A stretch of 64,000 nucleotides of DNA from Algoriphagus vanfongensis DSM 17529 (GTDB lineage Bacteria; Bacteroidota; Bacteroidia; Cytophagales; Cyclobacteriaceae): contig NZ_AUBX01000011.1 of assembly GCF_000429465.1 (NCBI RefSeq), positions 427,741-491,740 of the forward strand, given 5' to 3'. Numbering within the stretch: position 1 is the first letter of the stretch; each line of letters starts with the position of its first letter. This document shows positions 46,353 to 56,282 of the stretch, in pieces. The notes beneath the pieces were generated by a model, which ran no database searches, was not told the DNA's origin, and saw only the letters and a program-made list of their open reading frames with translations. Made by a program: the position numbers and the translations under genes.

Positions 46353-46384
46353 GCCATTCAGAAATCATATAAACTCCAAATAAT

Positions 46385-48019
46385 ATGTTAAAAGGTTTTT
46401 TCAATGTGCCGACTCCTGTCAATGAGCCGGTGAAGTCCTATGCCCCGGGTAGCCCGGAGAGAAAAGAATTGCAGGCAATGTTGGCGGAGCTTCGATCCAA
46501 AGAAGTAGATGTGCCAATGTATATCGGCAGCGAAGAAGTACGGACTGGAAATAAGCAACCGATGTCTCCTCCTCATGATCATCAGCATGTGTTGGGTCAT
46601 TTCCATGAGGGAGATGCTTCTCATGTAGAGCAGGCTATCAATGCTGCTTTGGGAGCAAAAGAGGCTTGGGAAAACCTGGCTTGGGAACAAAGAGCGGCTA
46701 TTTTCTTGAAAGCTGCGGATTTGATCGCAGGACCTTACAGAGCGAAAATCAATGCTGCTACCATGCTGGGGCAGTCTAAGAATGCATTCCAGGCAGAAAT
46801 CGATGCGGCTTGTGAATTCATCGATTTCTTGAATTTCAATGTGAAATACATGACTGAGATATATTCTCAGCAGCCGCCAGTTTCTGGAGGCGGAGTGTGG
46901 AATCGTCTGGAACAGCGTCCTTTGGAAGGTTTCGTGTTCGCCTTGACTCCTTTCAACTTTACCGCTATTGCTGGGAACCTACCAGCATCAGCAGCTATGA
47001 TGGGCAATACCATCGTGTGGAAGCCGGCTTATACGCAGATTTATTCTGCGAATGTCTTGATGGAAGTGTTCAAAGAAGCGGGAGTTCCTGATGGTGTGAT
47101 CAACTTGATCTATGTGGATGGTCCTGTGGCTGGGGAGGTGATTTTCAAGCATCCTGATTTTGCTGGGATTCACTTTACGGGTTCGACTGGGGTATTCCAG
47201 CATATTTGGAAAACTATCGGTGAAAATATCCATGGCTACAAATCTTACCCAAGAATCGTAGGAGAGACGGGTGGAAAAGACTTTGTAGTAGCTCATAAAT
47301 CTGCTGATGCCAAAGCCGTAGCCACTGGTTTGGTTCGTGGAGCTTTCGAATTCCAAGGTCAGAAATGTTCTGCTGCATCTAGAGCTTACATCCCATCGAA
47401 CCTTTGGGAAGATGTGAAAAAATACATGCAGGAAGATCTTGCCTCCATGAAAATGGGAGGTACGGAAGACTTCACCAACTTCATCAATGCGGTAATCGAT
47501 GAGAAAGCCTTTGATAAAATCTCCAACTACATCGCCAAAGCAAAAGAAGCAGACGGAGTAGAGGTGATAGCAGGCGGCAACTATGATAAGTCCAAAGGTT
47601 ACTTCATCGAGCCAACTGTCCTTTTGGCGCAAGATCCGATGTACACCACGATGTGTGAGGAAATCTTCGGTCCGGTATTGACGATTTATGTTTACGATGC
47701 AGAAAATTTCGAGCAGACTCTAGAATTGGTCGATCAGACATCTCCCTATGCCTTGACAGGAGCTATTTTCTCTCAAGATCGCTATGCCGTGGAATTGGCA
47801 ACGACCAAATTGAGAAATGCAGCTGGAAACTTCTATATCAATGACAAACCTACTGGAGCAGTAGTAGGACAGCAACCATTTGGTGGAGCAAGAGCTTCCG
47901 GAACGAATGACAAAGCCGGATCCATGATCAACTTGTTGCGTTGGGTTTCCCCTCGTACGATCAAAGAAACATTTGTCTCTCCAAAAGACTACAGATACCC
48001 ATTCTTGGGAAAAGATTGA
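46385..48019 (+). CDS. pruA: L-glutamate gamma-semialdehyde (pyrroline-5-carboxylate) dehydrogenase
   Basis: 544 residues, matching the single-function P5C dehydrogenase found in Bacteroidota and mitochondria. Seen: FALTPFNFTAIAGNLP, HFTGSTGVFQHIW, GETGGKDFVVAH (general-base Glu) and catalytic Cys in FEFQGQKCSAASRAY, and the C-terminal FGGARASGTNDKAGS. It oxidises glutamate semialdehyde to glutamate in proline breakdown. The proline dehydrogenase is not in the window. Codon use is that of a well-expressed gene. Followed by three successive hairpins. Confidence 0.95.
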   Translation: MLKGFFNVPTPVNEPVKSYAPGSPERKELQAMLAELRSKEVDVPMYIGSEEVRTGNKQPMSPPHDHQHVLGHFHEGDASHVEQAINAALGAKEAWENLAWEQRAAIFLKAADLIAGPYRAKINAATMLGQSKNAFQAEIDAACEFIDFLNFNVKYMTEIYSQQPPVSGGGVWNRLEQRPLEGFVFALTPFNFTAIAGNLPASAAMMGNTIVWKPAYTQIYSANVLMEVFKEAGVPDGVINLIYVDGPVAGEVIFKHPDFAGIHFTGSTGVFQHIWKTIGENIHGYKSYPRIVGETGGKDFVVAHKSADAKAVATGLVRGAFEFQGQKCSAASRAYIPSNLWEDVKKYMQEDLASMKMGGTEDFTNFINAVIDEKAFDKISNYIAKAKEADGVEVIAGGNYDKSKGYFIEPTVLLAQDPMYTTMCEEIFGPVLTIYVYDAENFEQTLELVDQTSPYALTGAIFSQDRYAVELATTKLRNAAGNFYINDKPTGAVVGQQPFGGARASGTNDKAGSMINLLRWVSPRTIKETFVSPKDYRYPFLGKD

Positions 48020-48025
48020 TTGCTA

Positions 48026-48133
48026 CGACCTTTGAGGAAAACCCCCAAGGTCTTTTATGTTATTTCAAACCTTCGAGGTCATAGAGATCTCAAAGGTTTT
48101 TTAGAAGCCTCGGATTAATTCCGGGGCTTTTTT
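48026..48133 (+). terminator. Three successive hairpins after pruA
   Basis: GACCTT...AAGGTC at about 48027-48052, AAACCTTCGAG...CTCAAAGGTTT at about 48067-48101, and AAGCCTCGGA...TCCGGGGCTT at 48106-48130, each followed by a T-rich stretch. The last is the strongest terminator. Confidence 0.7.
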
Positions 48134-48135
48134 AT

Positions 48136-48240
48136 TTCCCACAGATAGACACAAATTGAAAACACAGGTTTACACTGATCTTTTATCGATTTTACTAGTC
48201 AGCGGGTATCTGTGATTTTTTCTGTGCGAATCTGTGGGAC
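48136..48240. repeat. Imperfect inverted-repeat element
   Basis: The ends CCCACAGATAGACACA and TGTGCGAATCTGTGGG are inverted relative to one another around about 75 bases. Similar CCCACAGAT/ATCTGTGGG boxes are frequent between genes in Bacteroidota (from memory). No coding capacity. Confidence 0.6.
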
Positions 48241-48297
48241 AAAAAAAACGACTGAATCTCTCCAGCCGTTCGTAAATCGTAATTCTAAAATCGTAAA

Positions 48298-49044
48298 TCA
48301 AGTATACATCGCTCCATTCACATGAAGCACCTGTCCTGAGATATAGGTACTCATATCTGATCCCAAGAACACGCAAGCATCTGCAATCTCTTCAGGCTTT
48401 CCACCTCTTTTCATTGGAATAGCTTCTCTCCAACCTTGTACGGTTTTCTCATCCAAAACTTCTGTCATTTCAGTTTCGATGAAACCTGGAGCGATCGCAT
48501 TGCAACGGATATTTCTGGATCCCAATTCCAAAGCAACTGATTTGGAGAAACCGATGATCCCTGCTTTAGAAGCAGCATAGTTTGCCTGACCGGCATTTCC
48601 TTTGGCACCGACTACGGAGGTCATGTTGATAATAGATCCAGCTTTGGCTTTCATCATGGTGCGAGTCGCTGCCTTCACGGTGTTGAAGCAGGATTTTAGG
48701 TTGACGTTCATGATTTCATCCCAAGACTCTTCGGTCATTCTCATCAACAGGTTGTCACGGGTGATTCCTGCATTGTTGATCAAAATATCCAATCCACCAA
48801 AGTCAGCGACTACACTACTTACCAAGTCTTCGGCAGCTTGGAAATCTGAGGCATCTGAGCGATACCCTTTGGCTTTCACGCCAAATTCAGCCAATTCAGA
48901 TTCCAATGCTTGTCCTTTTTCTACGGAGGACAAATAAGTAAAAGCGACATTTGCTCCTTCCTGAGCGTATTTGATGGCAATGGCTCTTCCGATGCCCTTG
49001 GAGGCTCCGGTGATCAATGCGGTCTTTCCTGAAAGTAAACCCAT
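48298..49044 (-). CDS. fabG: 3-oxoacyl-ACP reductase
   Basis: 248 residues. SDR motifs: TGASKGIGRA (NADPH binding), ILINNAGITRD, catalytic Ser-Tyr-Lys in MTSVVGAKGNAGQANYAASKAG and NAIAPGFIETEM. It reduces 3-oxoacyl-ACP in fatty-acid elongation. Single gene; no other fab genes next to it. An exact leftward -7 box TAATTTTG lies about 20 bases upstream. Confidence 0.95.
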   Translation of the reverse strand: MGLLSGKTALITGASKGIGRAIAIKYAQEGANVAFTYLSSVEKGQALESELAEFGVKAKGYRSDASDFQAAEDLVSSVVADFGGLDILINNAGITRDNLLMRMTEESWDEIMNVNLKSCFNTVKAATRTMMKAKAGSIINMTSVVGAKGNAGQANYAASKAGIIGFSKSVALELGSRNIRCNAIAPGFIETEMTEVLDEKTVQGWREAIPMKRGGKPEEIADACVFLGSDMSTYISGQVLHVNGAMYT

Positions 49045-49294
49045 GAATTATTAAAATTTTGTTTTGCCAAAATTAGAAAAAAAGCCAGAAGAATCGTTTC
49101 CGAAGAAATTACATTTCAAATTGTATGAATTTTCAAGTGATAAAACTGGTCCTTGTTGAAAATGTAGAATATTGTGGAAGTCAAATGGTTTCTATCAAAA
49201 ATTCATTTGGTGAAAATCCTCTTGGGCTGAGTAATGCTTGTTTTTGAATGATTTCGAGGCCTTTTTCCAAATTTTTTTCTGAAGTCAAAAGGTC

Positions 49295-49302
49295 TATTTT
49301 TG
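49295..49302 (+). promoter_or_regulatory. -7 box of lpdA
   Basis: TATTTTTG, exact to consensus, about 36 bases before the ATG; the -33 position reads TTTT. Confidence 0.5.
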
Positions 49303-49337
49303 CATAGTTTCAAATCGTTATAAAACCAAAATAATAT

Positions 49338-50735
49338 ATGTCTTCTACCAAATTTGACCTAATCGTAGTGGGAAGCGGACCAGGTGGCTATGTAGCTGCA
49401 ATCCGTGCATCTCAGTTGGGCTTGAAAACTGCTATCGTTGAAGCAGCTGAGTTGGGAGGTATCTGCCTCAACTGGGGCTGTATCCCAACCAAAGCTTTGC
49501 TCAAAAGTGCTCAGGTATTCGAATACATCAATCATGCTGCAGACTACGGGATCACCGTAAAAGATGCCAAAGCTGATTTTGATGGTATGGTCAAAAGGAG
49601 TCGGGGAGTCGCTGATGGCATGTCCAAAGGTGTCAACTTCCTGATGAAGAAAAACAAAATTGAAATCATCGCCGGTTGGGGCAAAGTGCAGCCTGGCAAA
49701 AAGGTAGAAGTAGCAGATAAAGACGGAAAGAAAACTGTCTATGCTGCTGACAATATTATCATTGCTACGGGTGCGAGATCCAGAGAATTGCCTTCTATGA
49801 AAATGGATGGTAAGAAAATCATCGGATACCGTGAAGCAATGACTTTGGCGAAACAGCCTAAGAAAATGGTCGTGGTAGGTTCTGGTGCGATCGGAGTAGA
49901 GTTTGCGTATTTCTACAGCTCCATCGGAACAGAAGTGACTATCGTGGAATTCATGGATAGAATCGTTCCTGTAGAAGATGCTGAGGTTTCTAAAGCTTTG
50001 GAAAAACTCTATAAAAAGTCTGGAATGACCATCATGACTTCTTCTGAAGTAACAGGTGTGGATACCAAAGGAACTGGTTGCAAAGTGACTGTGAAAACCG
50101 CTAAAGGTGAAGAAACTTTAGAATGTGATGTGGTTCTTTCTGCTGCAGGTGTTGTTTCTAATTTGGAAAACATTGGCTTGGAAGATGTCGGGATTTTGGT
50201 GGACAAAGGAAAAATCAAAGTGGACGAATACTACAAAACCAATATGCCGGGTTACTATGCAATTGGTGATGTGATTCCTGGACCGGCTTTGGCTCACGTA
50301 GCTTCTGCAGAAGGGATTATTTGTGTAGAAAAAATCGCAGGTCATTCTCCAGAGCCTTTGGATTATGGCAATATCCCAGGATGTACTTACTGTTCTCCAG
50401 AGATCGCTTCTGTAGGTATGACTGAAGCAAAAGCGAAGGAAGCTGGCTATGAGTTGAGAATCGGTAAGTTTCCATTCTCTGCATCTGGTAAAGCCTCTGC
50501 CGCTGGCGCTAAAGACGGTTTCGTGAAATTGGTATTCGACAAGAAATACGGAGAGCTTCTAGGTGCTCACATGATCGGAGCCAATGTCACTGAAATGATC
50601 GCTGAGATCGTTGCTGTTCGTAAATTGGAGACTACTGGGCATGAATTGATCAAAACTGTCCATCCTCACCCAACCATGTCAGAAGCAGTGATGGAAGCTG
50701 CAGCTGCTGCATATGATGAGGTGATCCATTTGTAA
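49338..50735 (+). CDS. lpdA: Dihydrolipoyl dehydrogenase
   Basis: 465 residues. FAD-binding IVVGSGPGGYVAAIRASQLG, redox disulfide in GGICLNWGCIPTKALL, NAD-binding VVGSGAIGVEFAYFY, second FAD segment YAIGDV, and the catalytic His-Glu in HPHPTMSEAVMEA. It is the E3 subunit that reoxidises dihydrolipoamide in pyruvate and 2-oxoglutarate dehydrogenase complexes. The E1 and E2 genes are not nearby. Highly biased codon use. Confidence 0.97.
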   Translation: MSSTKFDLIVVGSGPGGYVAAIRASQLGLKTAIVEAAELGGICLNWGCIPTKALLKSAQVFEYINHAADYGITVKDAKADFDGMVKRSRGVADGMSKGVNFLMKKNKIEIIAGWGKVQPGKKVEVADKDGKKTVYAADNIIIATGARSRELPSMKMDGKKIIGYREAMTLAKQPKKMVVVGSGAIGVEFAYFYSSIGTEVTIVEFMDRIVPVEDAEVSKALEKLYKKSGMTIMTSSEVTGVDTKGTGCKVTVKTAKGEETLECDVVLSAAGVVSNLENIGLEDVGILVDKGKIKVDEYYKTNMPGYYAIGDVIPGPALAHVASAEGIICVEKIAGHSPEPLDYGNIPGCTYCSPEIASVGMTEAKAKEAGYELRIGKFPFSASGKASAAGAKDGFVKLVFDKKYGELLGAHMIGANVTEMIAEIVAVRKLETTGHELIKTVHPHPTMSEAVMEAAAAAYDEVIHL

Positions 50736-50758
50736 TAGACCTACATTAGATACATTTT

Positions 50759-50789
50759 GAAAGCCCGTTTTAAAAAGCGGGCTTTTTTC
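50759..50789 (+). terminator. Terminator of lpdA
   Basis: Stem AAAGCCCGTTT / AAGCGGGCTTT followed by T run, 24 bases after the stop codon. Confidence 0.9.
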
Positions 50790-51002
50790 GTGATTTTTCT
50801 GAACTTAGAAGAGCATAAACCTGAAATATACATTTGACTTCCTATTCCAAGGCTAAAATACTTCAAAATCAATCGCTTTGCTGCATTGAACTCATTCACC
50901 AGAGCGGTGCTATGCTTCATTCGTTTAATGCTTGATTTTCTCGTATTTTAACCTCTCACTACGGATTCAAAAGCATAATCCAGGTTAAACCAATTCAACA
51001 GA

Positions 51003-51458
51003 ATGGAACTTCAACTTTCGACACCGGCCTTACTTTTTTCAGCCATCACCCTATTGATGCTGGCTTTCACCAATCGCTTTTTGGCCATCGCCAGTTTGAT
51101 ACGGGGATTGCATAAGAAGTTTGTAGAAAATCCAGATGAAGAAATGATCGTCGAGCAGATCCATAATCTCCGCAAGCGCCTTTCATTGATCAAAAACATG
51201 CAGCTCTTCGGGGTATTTAGCTTTCTATTATGCGTGGTTTGTATGTATTTGCTGTTTCATGGCTTTACTGCCGCCGCCAACTGGGTTTTCGTCGGGAGCA
51301 TGGCTTCTTTGCTGATCGCTTTAGGTTTGTCTTTGTTTGAGATTCAGATTTCGACGAGGGCTTTGAACTTGGAGTTGGCTGATATGGAAGAGATTTTCAA
51401 AAAGAGAAGTGGAAGCTTGGACTTCCTTTTCAAAAAAGAGAATAAAAAGAATGAATAA
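51003..51458 (+). CDS. DUF2721 membrane protein
   Basis: 151 residues with three hydrophobic helices (LLFSAITLLMLAFTNRFLAIASLI, FGVFSFLLCVVCMYLLF, VFVGSMASLLIALGLSLFEI) and the RxxxLHKKF / IHNLRKRLSLIKNM linker of DUF2721, an uncharacterised inner-membrane family. It overlaps the phosphodiesterase gene by eight bases, suggesting co-translation. Confidence 0.8.
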   Translation: MELQLSTPALLFSAITLLMLAFTNRFLAIASLIRGLHKKFVENPDEEMIVEQIHNLRKRLSLIKNMQLFGVFSFLLCVVCMYLLFHGFTAAANWVFVGSMASLLIALGLSLFEIQISTRALNLELADMEEIFKKRSGSLDFLFKKENKKNE

Positions 51459-52401
51459 GTTTTATGGAGGGATACTTTCCCTTTTTCTGATTGTGGCTTG
51501 CCAGACTAATTCGGGGGAAAAAGCTACGCTACTCGCTTCTCAGGAAAGCAATCACTATATCCGACTGATTAATCTGGATGAAACCAGACAATTTTATACC
51601 TGGACTGCAGATCGGATTCCTTTGGTTTCTGCTCATCGTGGAGGGCCCTATCCTGGTTTCCCGGAAAATGCCATCGAGACTTTTGAAAATGTTTTGAGGT
51701 TCACTCCGGCCATTATTGAGTTGGATGTGGCGATGACCAAGGATTCGGTTTTGGTCTTGATGCATGATGATGAATTGGACCGAACGACCACCGGAACAGG
51801 CAAAGTGGAGGATGTGACCTACGAATACATCCAAGGGCTTTTCTTGGAAGATAATGACGGGAAAAAGACCGATTTTAAAGTCTCAACTTTGGAAGAAGCT
51901 TTGAACTGGAGTAAAGGGAAAGCTCTTTTGACAGTCGATATTAAGCGTTCTGTTCCTTTTGAAATGGTAGTCGATGCAGTTCGTGAAACTGAGTCAGAAC
52001 CCTATGCGGCTTTGATTTCCTATACATTTCCTGCAGCAAAGAAGCTTCATGAGTTGGCTCCGGAACTGATGCTTTCTGTGACCATCCGAAATGAAGATGA
52101 AATTCGAAGGTTTGAAGAAACTGGAATTCCTTGGACCAGAGTCATTGCCTTTACTGGAGTAGCAGAGAGAAATCCAGAATTCAATAAAGCTCTCCATGAA
52201 AAGGGAGTGTTTACGATTTTGGGAGTCCTGGGCAACCTAGATCGAATGGCGGAGAGCAGAGGAGTTGAAGTGTATGCTTCCTTTGTCCAAAAAGGAGCGG
52301 ACATTCTCGCTACGGATCGACCGATCGAAGCCGCAAAAGTCTTAAAAAGTTTAAGTCCATCCACCAGTTCAAAATCACCCTATTTTACCCATGTTGATTG
52401 A
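51451..52401 (+). CDS. Glycerophosphodiester phosphodiesterase, lipoprotein
   Basis: 316 residues from the ATG at 51451 (lipoprotein signal with LFLIVAC). GDPD motifs: AHRGGPYPGFPENAIETFEN, ELDVAMTKDSVLVLMHDDELDRTTTGTG (metal ligands and catalytic His) and LLTVDIKRS. It hydrolyses glycerophosphodiesters to glycerol 3-phosphate and alcohol; the lipid anchor puts it in the periplasm. Its 3' end overlaps the start of ltaE by 11 bases. Confidence 0.93.
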   Translation: MNKFYGGILSLFLIVACQTNSGEKATLLASQESNHYIRLINLDETRQFYTWTADRIPLVSAHRGGPYPGFPENAIETFENVLRFTPAIIELDVAMTKDSVLVLMHDDELDRTTTGTGKVEDVTYEYIQGLFLEDNDGKKTDFKVSTLEEALNWSKGKALLTVDIKRSVPFEMVVDAVRETESEPYAALISYTFPAAKKLHELAPELMLSVTIRNEDEIRRFEETGIPWTRVIAFTGVAERNPEFNKALHEKGVFTILGVLGNLDRMAESRGVEVYASFVQKGADILATDRPIEAAKVLKSLSPSTSSKSPYFTHVD

Positions 52402-53410
52402 TTTAAGAAGTGACACTTTGACCCGGCCTACTCAGGGGATGAAAGAGGCGATGTTTTCAGCTCCGATAGGAGATGATGTGTTTGGAGAAGATCCGACCGT
52501 CAATGCCTTGGAGGAGAAAATTGCTAAGATGTTTGGGATGGAAGCCGCTATTTATTGCCCTTCCGGCACGATGACCAATCAGATTGCCATTCGTCTTCAT
52601 ACGGGAATCCAGACTGAAGTGGTCTGCCATGAGCATTCCCATATTTATCTCTATGAAGGAGGAGGGATAATGGCTAATTCACTGGCTTCGGTGAAGCTTT
52701 TGCCCGGAAAATTGGGAAAAATCACTGCTTCTCAAGTGGTTGATACGATCAATCCTGACGATGTACATGCTCCCGAGACGACCTTGGTTTCTCTGGAAAA
52801 CACCATGAACAAAGGTGGAGGTAGCATTTATACCTTGGATGAGATCAAACCCATTCAAGCGATTTGCCAAGAAAAGGGAATCAAATTTCATTTGGATGGA
52901 GCGAGACTTTTCAATGCATTGGTTGAGACCGGAGAAAGTCCTGCGGATTGGGGAGCTGAATTTGATACGATTTCTATTTGCTTGAGCAAAGGCTTGGGTT
53001 GTCCGGTTGGATCAGTTCTTTTAGGATCTAAAACCGCCATCAAAAAAGCCAGAAAGGTCCGGAAGGTATTTGGAGGAGGAATGCGGCAGGCTGGATTTTT
53101 GGCGGCTGCGGGAATCTATGCTTTGGATCATCAGGTAGAGCGACTCAAGGAAGATCATCAAAGAGCTAGGACTTTGGGAGCAATGCTTTCCAAGCTGCCG
53201 GTGGTTTCAGAAATCTTCCCTGTTACGACAAATATTGTCATAGCCCGACTGGATGGAATGCCTCCAGAAGTATTTATGGGTAAATTGGACGAGCAAAACA
53301 TCAAATCAGTCAAATTTGGGAAGGACTTGGTTCGTTTTGTGACTCATTTGGACTTTACGGATGAGCATTTGGCTGAATTTGAAAAGACAATCAACATTCT
53401 GAAGACTTAA
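52391..53410 (+). CDS. ltaE: Low-specificity L-threonine aldolase
   Basis: 339 residues. PLP-enzyme motifs: DLRSDTLTRPTQGMKEAM, PSGTMTNQIAIRLH, HEHSHIYLYEGGG, FHLDGARLFNALVE and SICLSKGLGCPVGSVL with the PLP-binding Lys. It splits L-threonine (or allo-threonine) into glycine and acetaldehyde. The last gene of a DUF2721-GDPD-ltaE overlapping chain. Confidence 0.93.
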   Translation: MLIDLRSDTLTRPTQGMKEAMFSAPIGDDVFGEDPTVNALEEKIAKMFGMEAAIYCPSGTMTNQIAIRLHTGIQTEVVCHEHSHIYLYEGGGIMANSLASVKLLPGKLGKITASQVVDTINPDDVHAPETTLVSLENTMNKGGGSIYTLDEIKPIQAICQEKGIKFHLDGARLFNALVETGESPADWGAEFDTISICLSKGLGCPVGSVLLGSKTAIKKARKVRKVFGGGMRQAGFLAAAGIYALDHQVERLKEDHQRARTLGAMLSKLPVVSEIFPVTTNIVIARLDGMPPEVFMGKLDEQNIKSVKFGKDLVRFVTHLDFTDEHLAEFEKTINILKT

Positions 53411-53464
53411 GATTCCAGTATTCTTTTGTCTTGATTCTGGATTCTAAAATCTTGATACTAAAAA

Positions 53465-54727
53465 ATGAACTCCACCCCATTGGCAGAACGGATGCGTCCC
53501 ACCCGATTAGAAGATCTGATCGGACAGGACCATTTGTCATCACCTAATTCTTTTCTATTCAAAGCGATTAAATCTGGAAATGTCCCTTCCTTGATCTTGT
53601 GGGGACCTCCGGGAGTAGGCAAGACGACCATTGCCAATATCATTGCGAATGAAATAAAGGCTCCTTTCTATACGCTTTCGGCGATCAGTTCTGGAGTGAA
53701 AGATATCCGTGAGGTGATTGAGAAAGCGAGATTTCAGCAGGGAGTGGTACTTTTTATCGATGAAATTCATCGCTTCAATAAATCTCAGCAGGATGCCTTG
53801 TTGGGCGCTGTGGAGAAAGGAATCATCCGATTGATCGGAGCGACGACCGAGAACCCTTCTTTTGAAGTGAATGCAGCCCTTCTTTCAAGATGTCAGGTTT
53901 TTACGCTGAATTCACTGGGCAAGCCTGAGTTAGAAGCTATGATTCAGCAGGCCTTGGAGAAGGATTCTGATTTGAAGAAAATCAAGGTGGATTTGAAGGA
54001 AATCGATGCCCTGTTAAGGATTTCTGGAGGAGATGGTAGAAAGCTTTTGAATTTGCTGGAAATCGTCATCGATGGGATCAATGAGAATCCTTGTGAGATC
54101 ACCGATGAGAAAGTCATGAGTATTGCCCAGCAAAAAGTGGCGCTGTATGACAAGTCGGGCGAGCAACATTACGATATCATTTCGGCTTTTATCAAGTCCA
54201 TTCGCGGTTCTGACCCGAATGCTGCCGTTTATTGGCTAGCAAGAATGATCGAAGGAGGAGAGGATGTGAAGTTTATTGCCAGAAGATTGGTGATTTTGGC
54301 TTCAGAAGATATCGGCAATGCTAATCCAAATGCTTTGCTTTTGGCGACTAATTGCTTTGAGGCCGTGAAGATGATCGGCTATCCAGAGTCGAGAATTATT
54401 CTTTCCCAGTGTGTGACTTATCTGGCGAGCTCTCCAAAAAGCAATGCGGCCTACATGGCGATCAACCAAGCCCAATCTTTGGTTCGTGAAACGGGCGATT
54501 TATCTGTCCCGCTTCACCTGAGAAATGCTCCGACGAAATTGATGAAGGATCTGAACTATGGGAAAGCATACAAATACTCCCATGATTTTCCGGGAAATTT
54601 CGTGAATCAGGAGTTTCTTCCGGATGAAATCGTCGGGCGTACTTTGTACGAACCCGGAGAGAATGCGAGGGAGAATGAATTGCGGAGATTTTTGAAATCC
54701 AGATGGGCGGATAAGTACGGATACTGA
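53465..54727 (+). CDS. rarA: Replication-associated recombination protein A (AAA+ ATPase)
   Basis: 420 residues, standard length. Seen: PLAERMRPTRLEDLIGQDHL, Walker A GPPGVGKTT, Walker B LFIDEIHRFNKSQQD, sensor 1 GATTENPSFEVN and the MgsA C-terminal tetramerisation region (SPKSNAAYMAINQA, PLHLRNAPTKLMKDLNYGKAYKYSHD). It handles stalled replication forks and gaps. Own transcript, 54 bases after ltaE. Confidence 0.96.
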   Translation: MNSTPLAERMRPTRLEDLIGQDHLSSPNSFLFKAIKSGNVPSLILWGPPGVGKTTIANIIANEIKAPFYTLSAISSGVKDIREVIEKARFQQGVVLFIDEIHRFNKSQQDALLGAVEKGIIRLIGATTENPSFEVNAALLSRCQVFTLNSLGKPELEAMIQQALEKDSDLKKIKVDLKEIDALLRISGGDGRKLLNLLEIVIDGINENPCEITDEKVMSIAQQKVALYDKSGEQHYDIISAFIKSIRGSDPNAAVYWLARMIEGGEDVKFIARRLVILASEDIGNANPNALLLATNCFEAVKMIGYPESRIILSQCVTYLASSPKSNAAYMAINQAQSLVRETGDLSVPLHLRNAPTKLMKDLNYGKAYKYSHDFPGNFVNQEFLPDEIVGRTLYEPGENARENELRRFLKSRWADKYGY

Positions 54728-54926
54728 GCTGTCTCGACTCGCTAAGTGGATAATTATTTCAGTATTGATTTTTTTATTTGCAAGCTTTATGATTTTTTAA
54801 GGGTGTGATTGTGCTGATCGGTGTATTTTTAATGAAAATTAGAAGATATTGTCCATTAGTGGACGATTGAGGCGTTTTCACCGATGCTCAGATCACATTT
54901 CAGATAACAAACCCTTAATTTTTACC

Positions 54927-56255
54927 ATGAGAAAATTAATTGCTTTAGGCCTACTGACGGGAGTGCTTGCTACCCCTGCTTTGGCTCAAAAGAAAATTGA
55001 ATTCAAGGAATTTACCTTGGACAATGGATTGCATGTCATCATGCATCAGGACAATTCGACTCCGATAGTCAATACTTCTGTTTTGTATCATGTCGGATCG
55101 AAAAATGAACAGCCAGATAGAACTGGCTTTGCGCACTTCTTCGAGCACTTGATGTTTGAAGGAAGTGAAAACATCGAAAGAGGTCAATATATGAATATCA
55201 TTCAGGGCCGCGGCGGGACTTTGAATGCCTACACCTCTAATGACATTACATTTTACTACGAAACCCTCCCTTCCAATGAGCTGGAACTGGCTCTGTACAT
55301 GGAAAGTGAGCGGATGCTCCATTCCAAAGTGGATATTACAGGAGTGGAGACGCAGCGGGAGGTAGTGAAAGAAGAATATCGTCAGAGCTATGAAAATAGA
55401 CCTTATGGTACGATTCTATTGGAGACACTCAAAAGAGCGTATTCCGAGCATCCATACCGATGGGCTCCGATTGGTTCTTTGGATGACTTGAACGCTGCCA
55501 AAATCGAGGAGTTTCAACAGTTTTATAAGGACTTCTATGTGCCAAACAATGCGACTTTGACGATTGCAGGGGACATTGATTACAAGCAAACTGAAGAGTG
55601 GGTGAGAGCTTATTTTTCCGAGATTCCGAAAGGAACCAAAGAAATCTACAGACCCAATGTCTCTGAGCCCAAGAAAACAACCGAAATCCGGGATGTCATC
55701 TACGACAATATTCAAATCCCTGCAGTGATCCAGGCCTACAATCTTCCTCCTCAGACTCATCCGGATTCCTATGCGATGAATATGTTATCTACCTATTTGA
55801 CTGGTGGGAATTCATCTTTGATGACGAAGGAGTTGGTAGATAAGCAGCAAAAAGCACTGGCAGTAGCTGCAATTCCTTTGGAACTGGAAGACGGTGGACT
55901 ATTCATCATGTATGGTATTACCAATATGGGAGTGGCACCGGAAGATTTGGAATCTGAAATTGATGTTTTGCTGAGAAAAGTACAGCAGGAAGGTATCTCT
56001 GATCAGGATTTTGCGAAGCTTCAGAATATCATGGAAAACAATATTGTCAGCAGCAATTCGTCGATGGCTGGTGTGGGAGAAAATCTGGCACAAGCGCATG
56101 TAATCTATGGAGATACAGACTATATCAACAAAACCATGGAAAACTACAGCAAGGTGACTCAGGAAGATATCAAGCGGGTAGCCAATGAATATCTCAATTT
56201 GGAAGGTCGAGTGGTGCTTTACTACCTACCGAAACCAAAAGATGCGACTGAATAA
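54927..56255 (+). CDS. M16 family zinc metallopeptidase (active subunit)
   Basis: 442 residues from the ATG at 54927 (signal peptide RKLIALGLLTGVLATPALA). The inverted zinc motif HxxEH is present as HFFEHLMFEG, with the distal Glu in the following helix (VKEEYRQSYENRPYG). M16 proteins cut peptides in pairs of homologous halves. The next gene encodes the partner without the metal motif. The in-frame ATG at 54849 would extend into non-coding-looking sequence. Confidence 0.92.
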   Translation: MRKLIALGLLTGVLATPALAQKKIEFKEFTLDNGLHVIMHQDNSTPIVNTSVLYHVGSKNEQPDRTGFAHFFEHLMFEGSENIERGQYMNIIQGRGGTLNAYTSNDITFYYETLPSNELELALYMESERMLHSKVDITGVETQREVVKEEYRQSYENRPYGTILLETLKRAYSEHPYRWAPIGSLDDLNAAKIEEFQQFYKDFYVPNNATLTIAGDIDYKQTEEWVRAYFSEIPKGTKEIYRPNVSEPKKTTEIRDVIYDNIQIPAVIQAYNLPPQTHPDSYAMNMLSTYLTGGNSSLMTKELVDKQQKALAVAAIPLELEDGGLFIMYGITNMGVAPEDLESEIDVLLRKVQQEGISDQDFAKLQNIMENNIVSSNSSMAGVGENLAQAHVIYGDTDYINKTMENYSKVTQEDIKRVANEYLNLEGRVVLYYLPKPKDATE

Positions 56256-56282
56256 TTGTTTCAACTTAAAATTAGCAAATCG

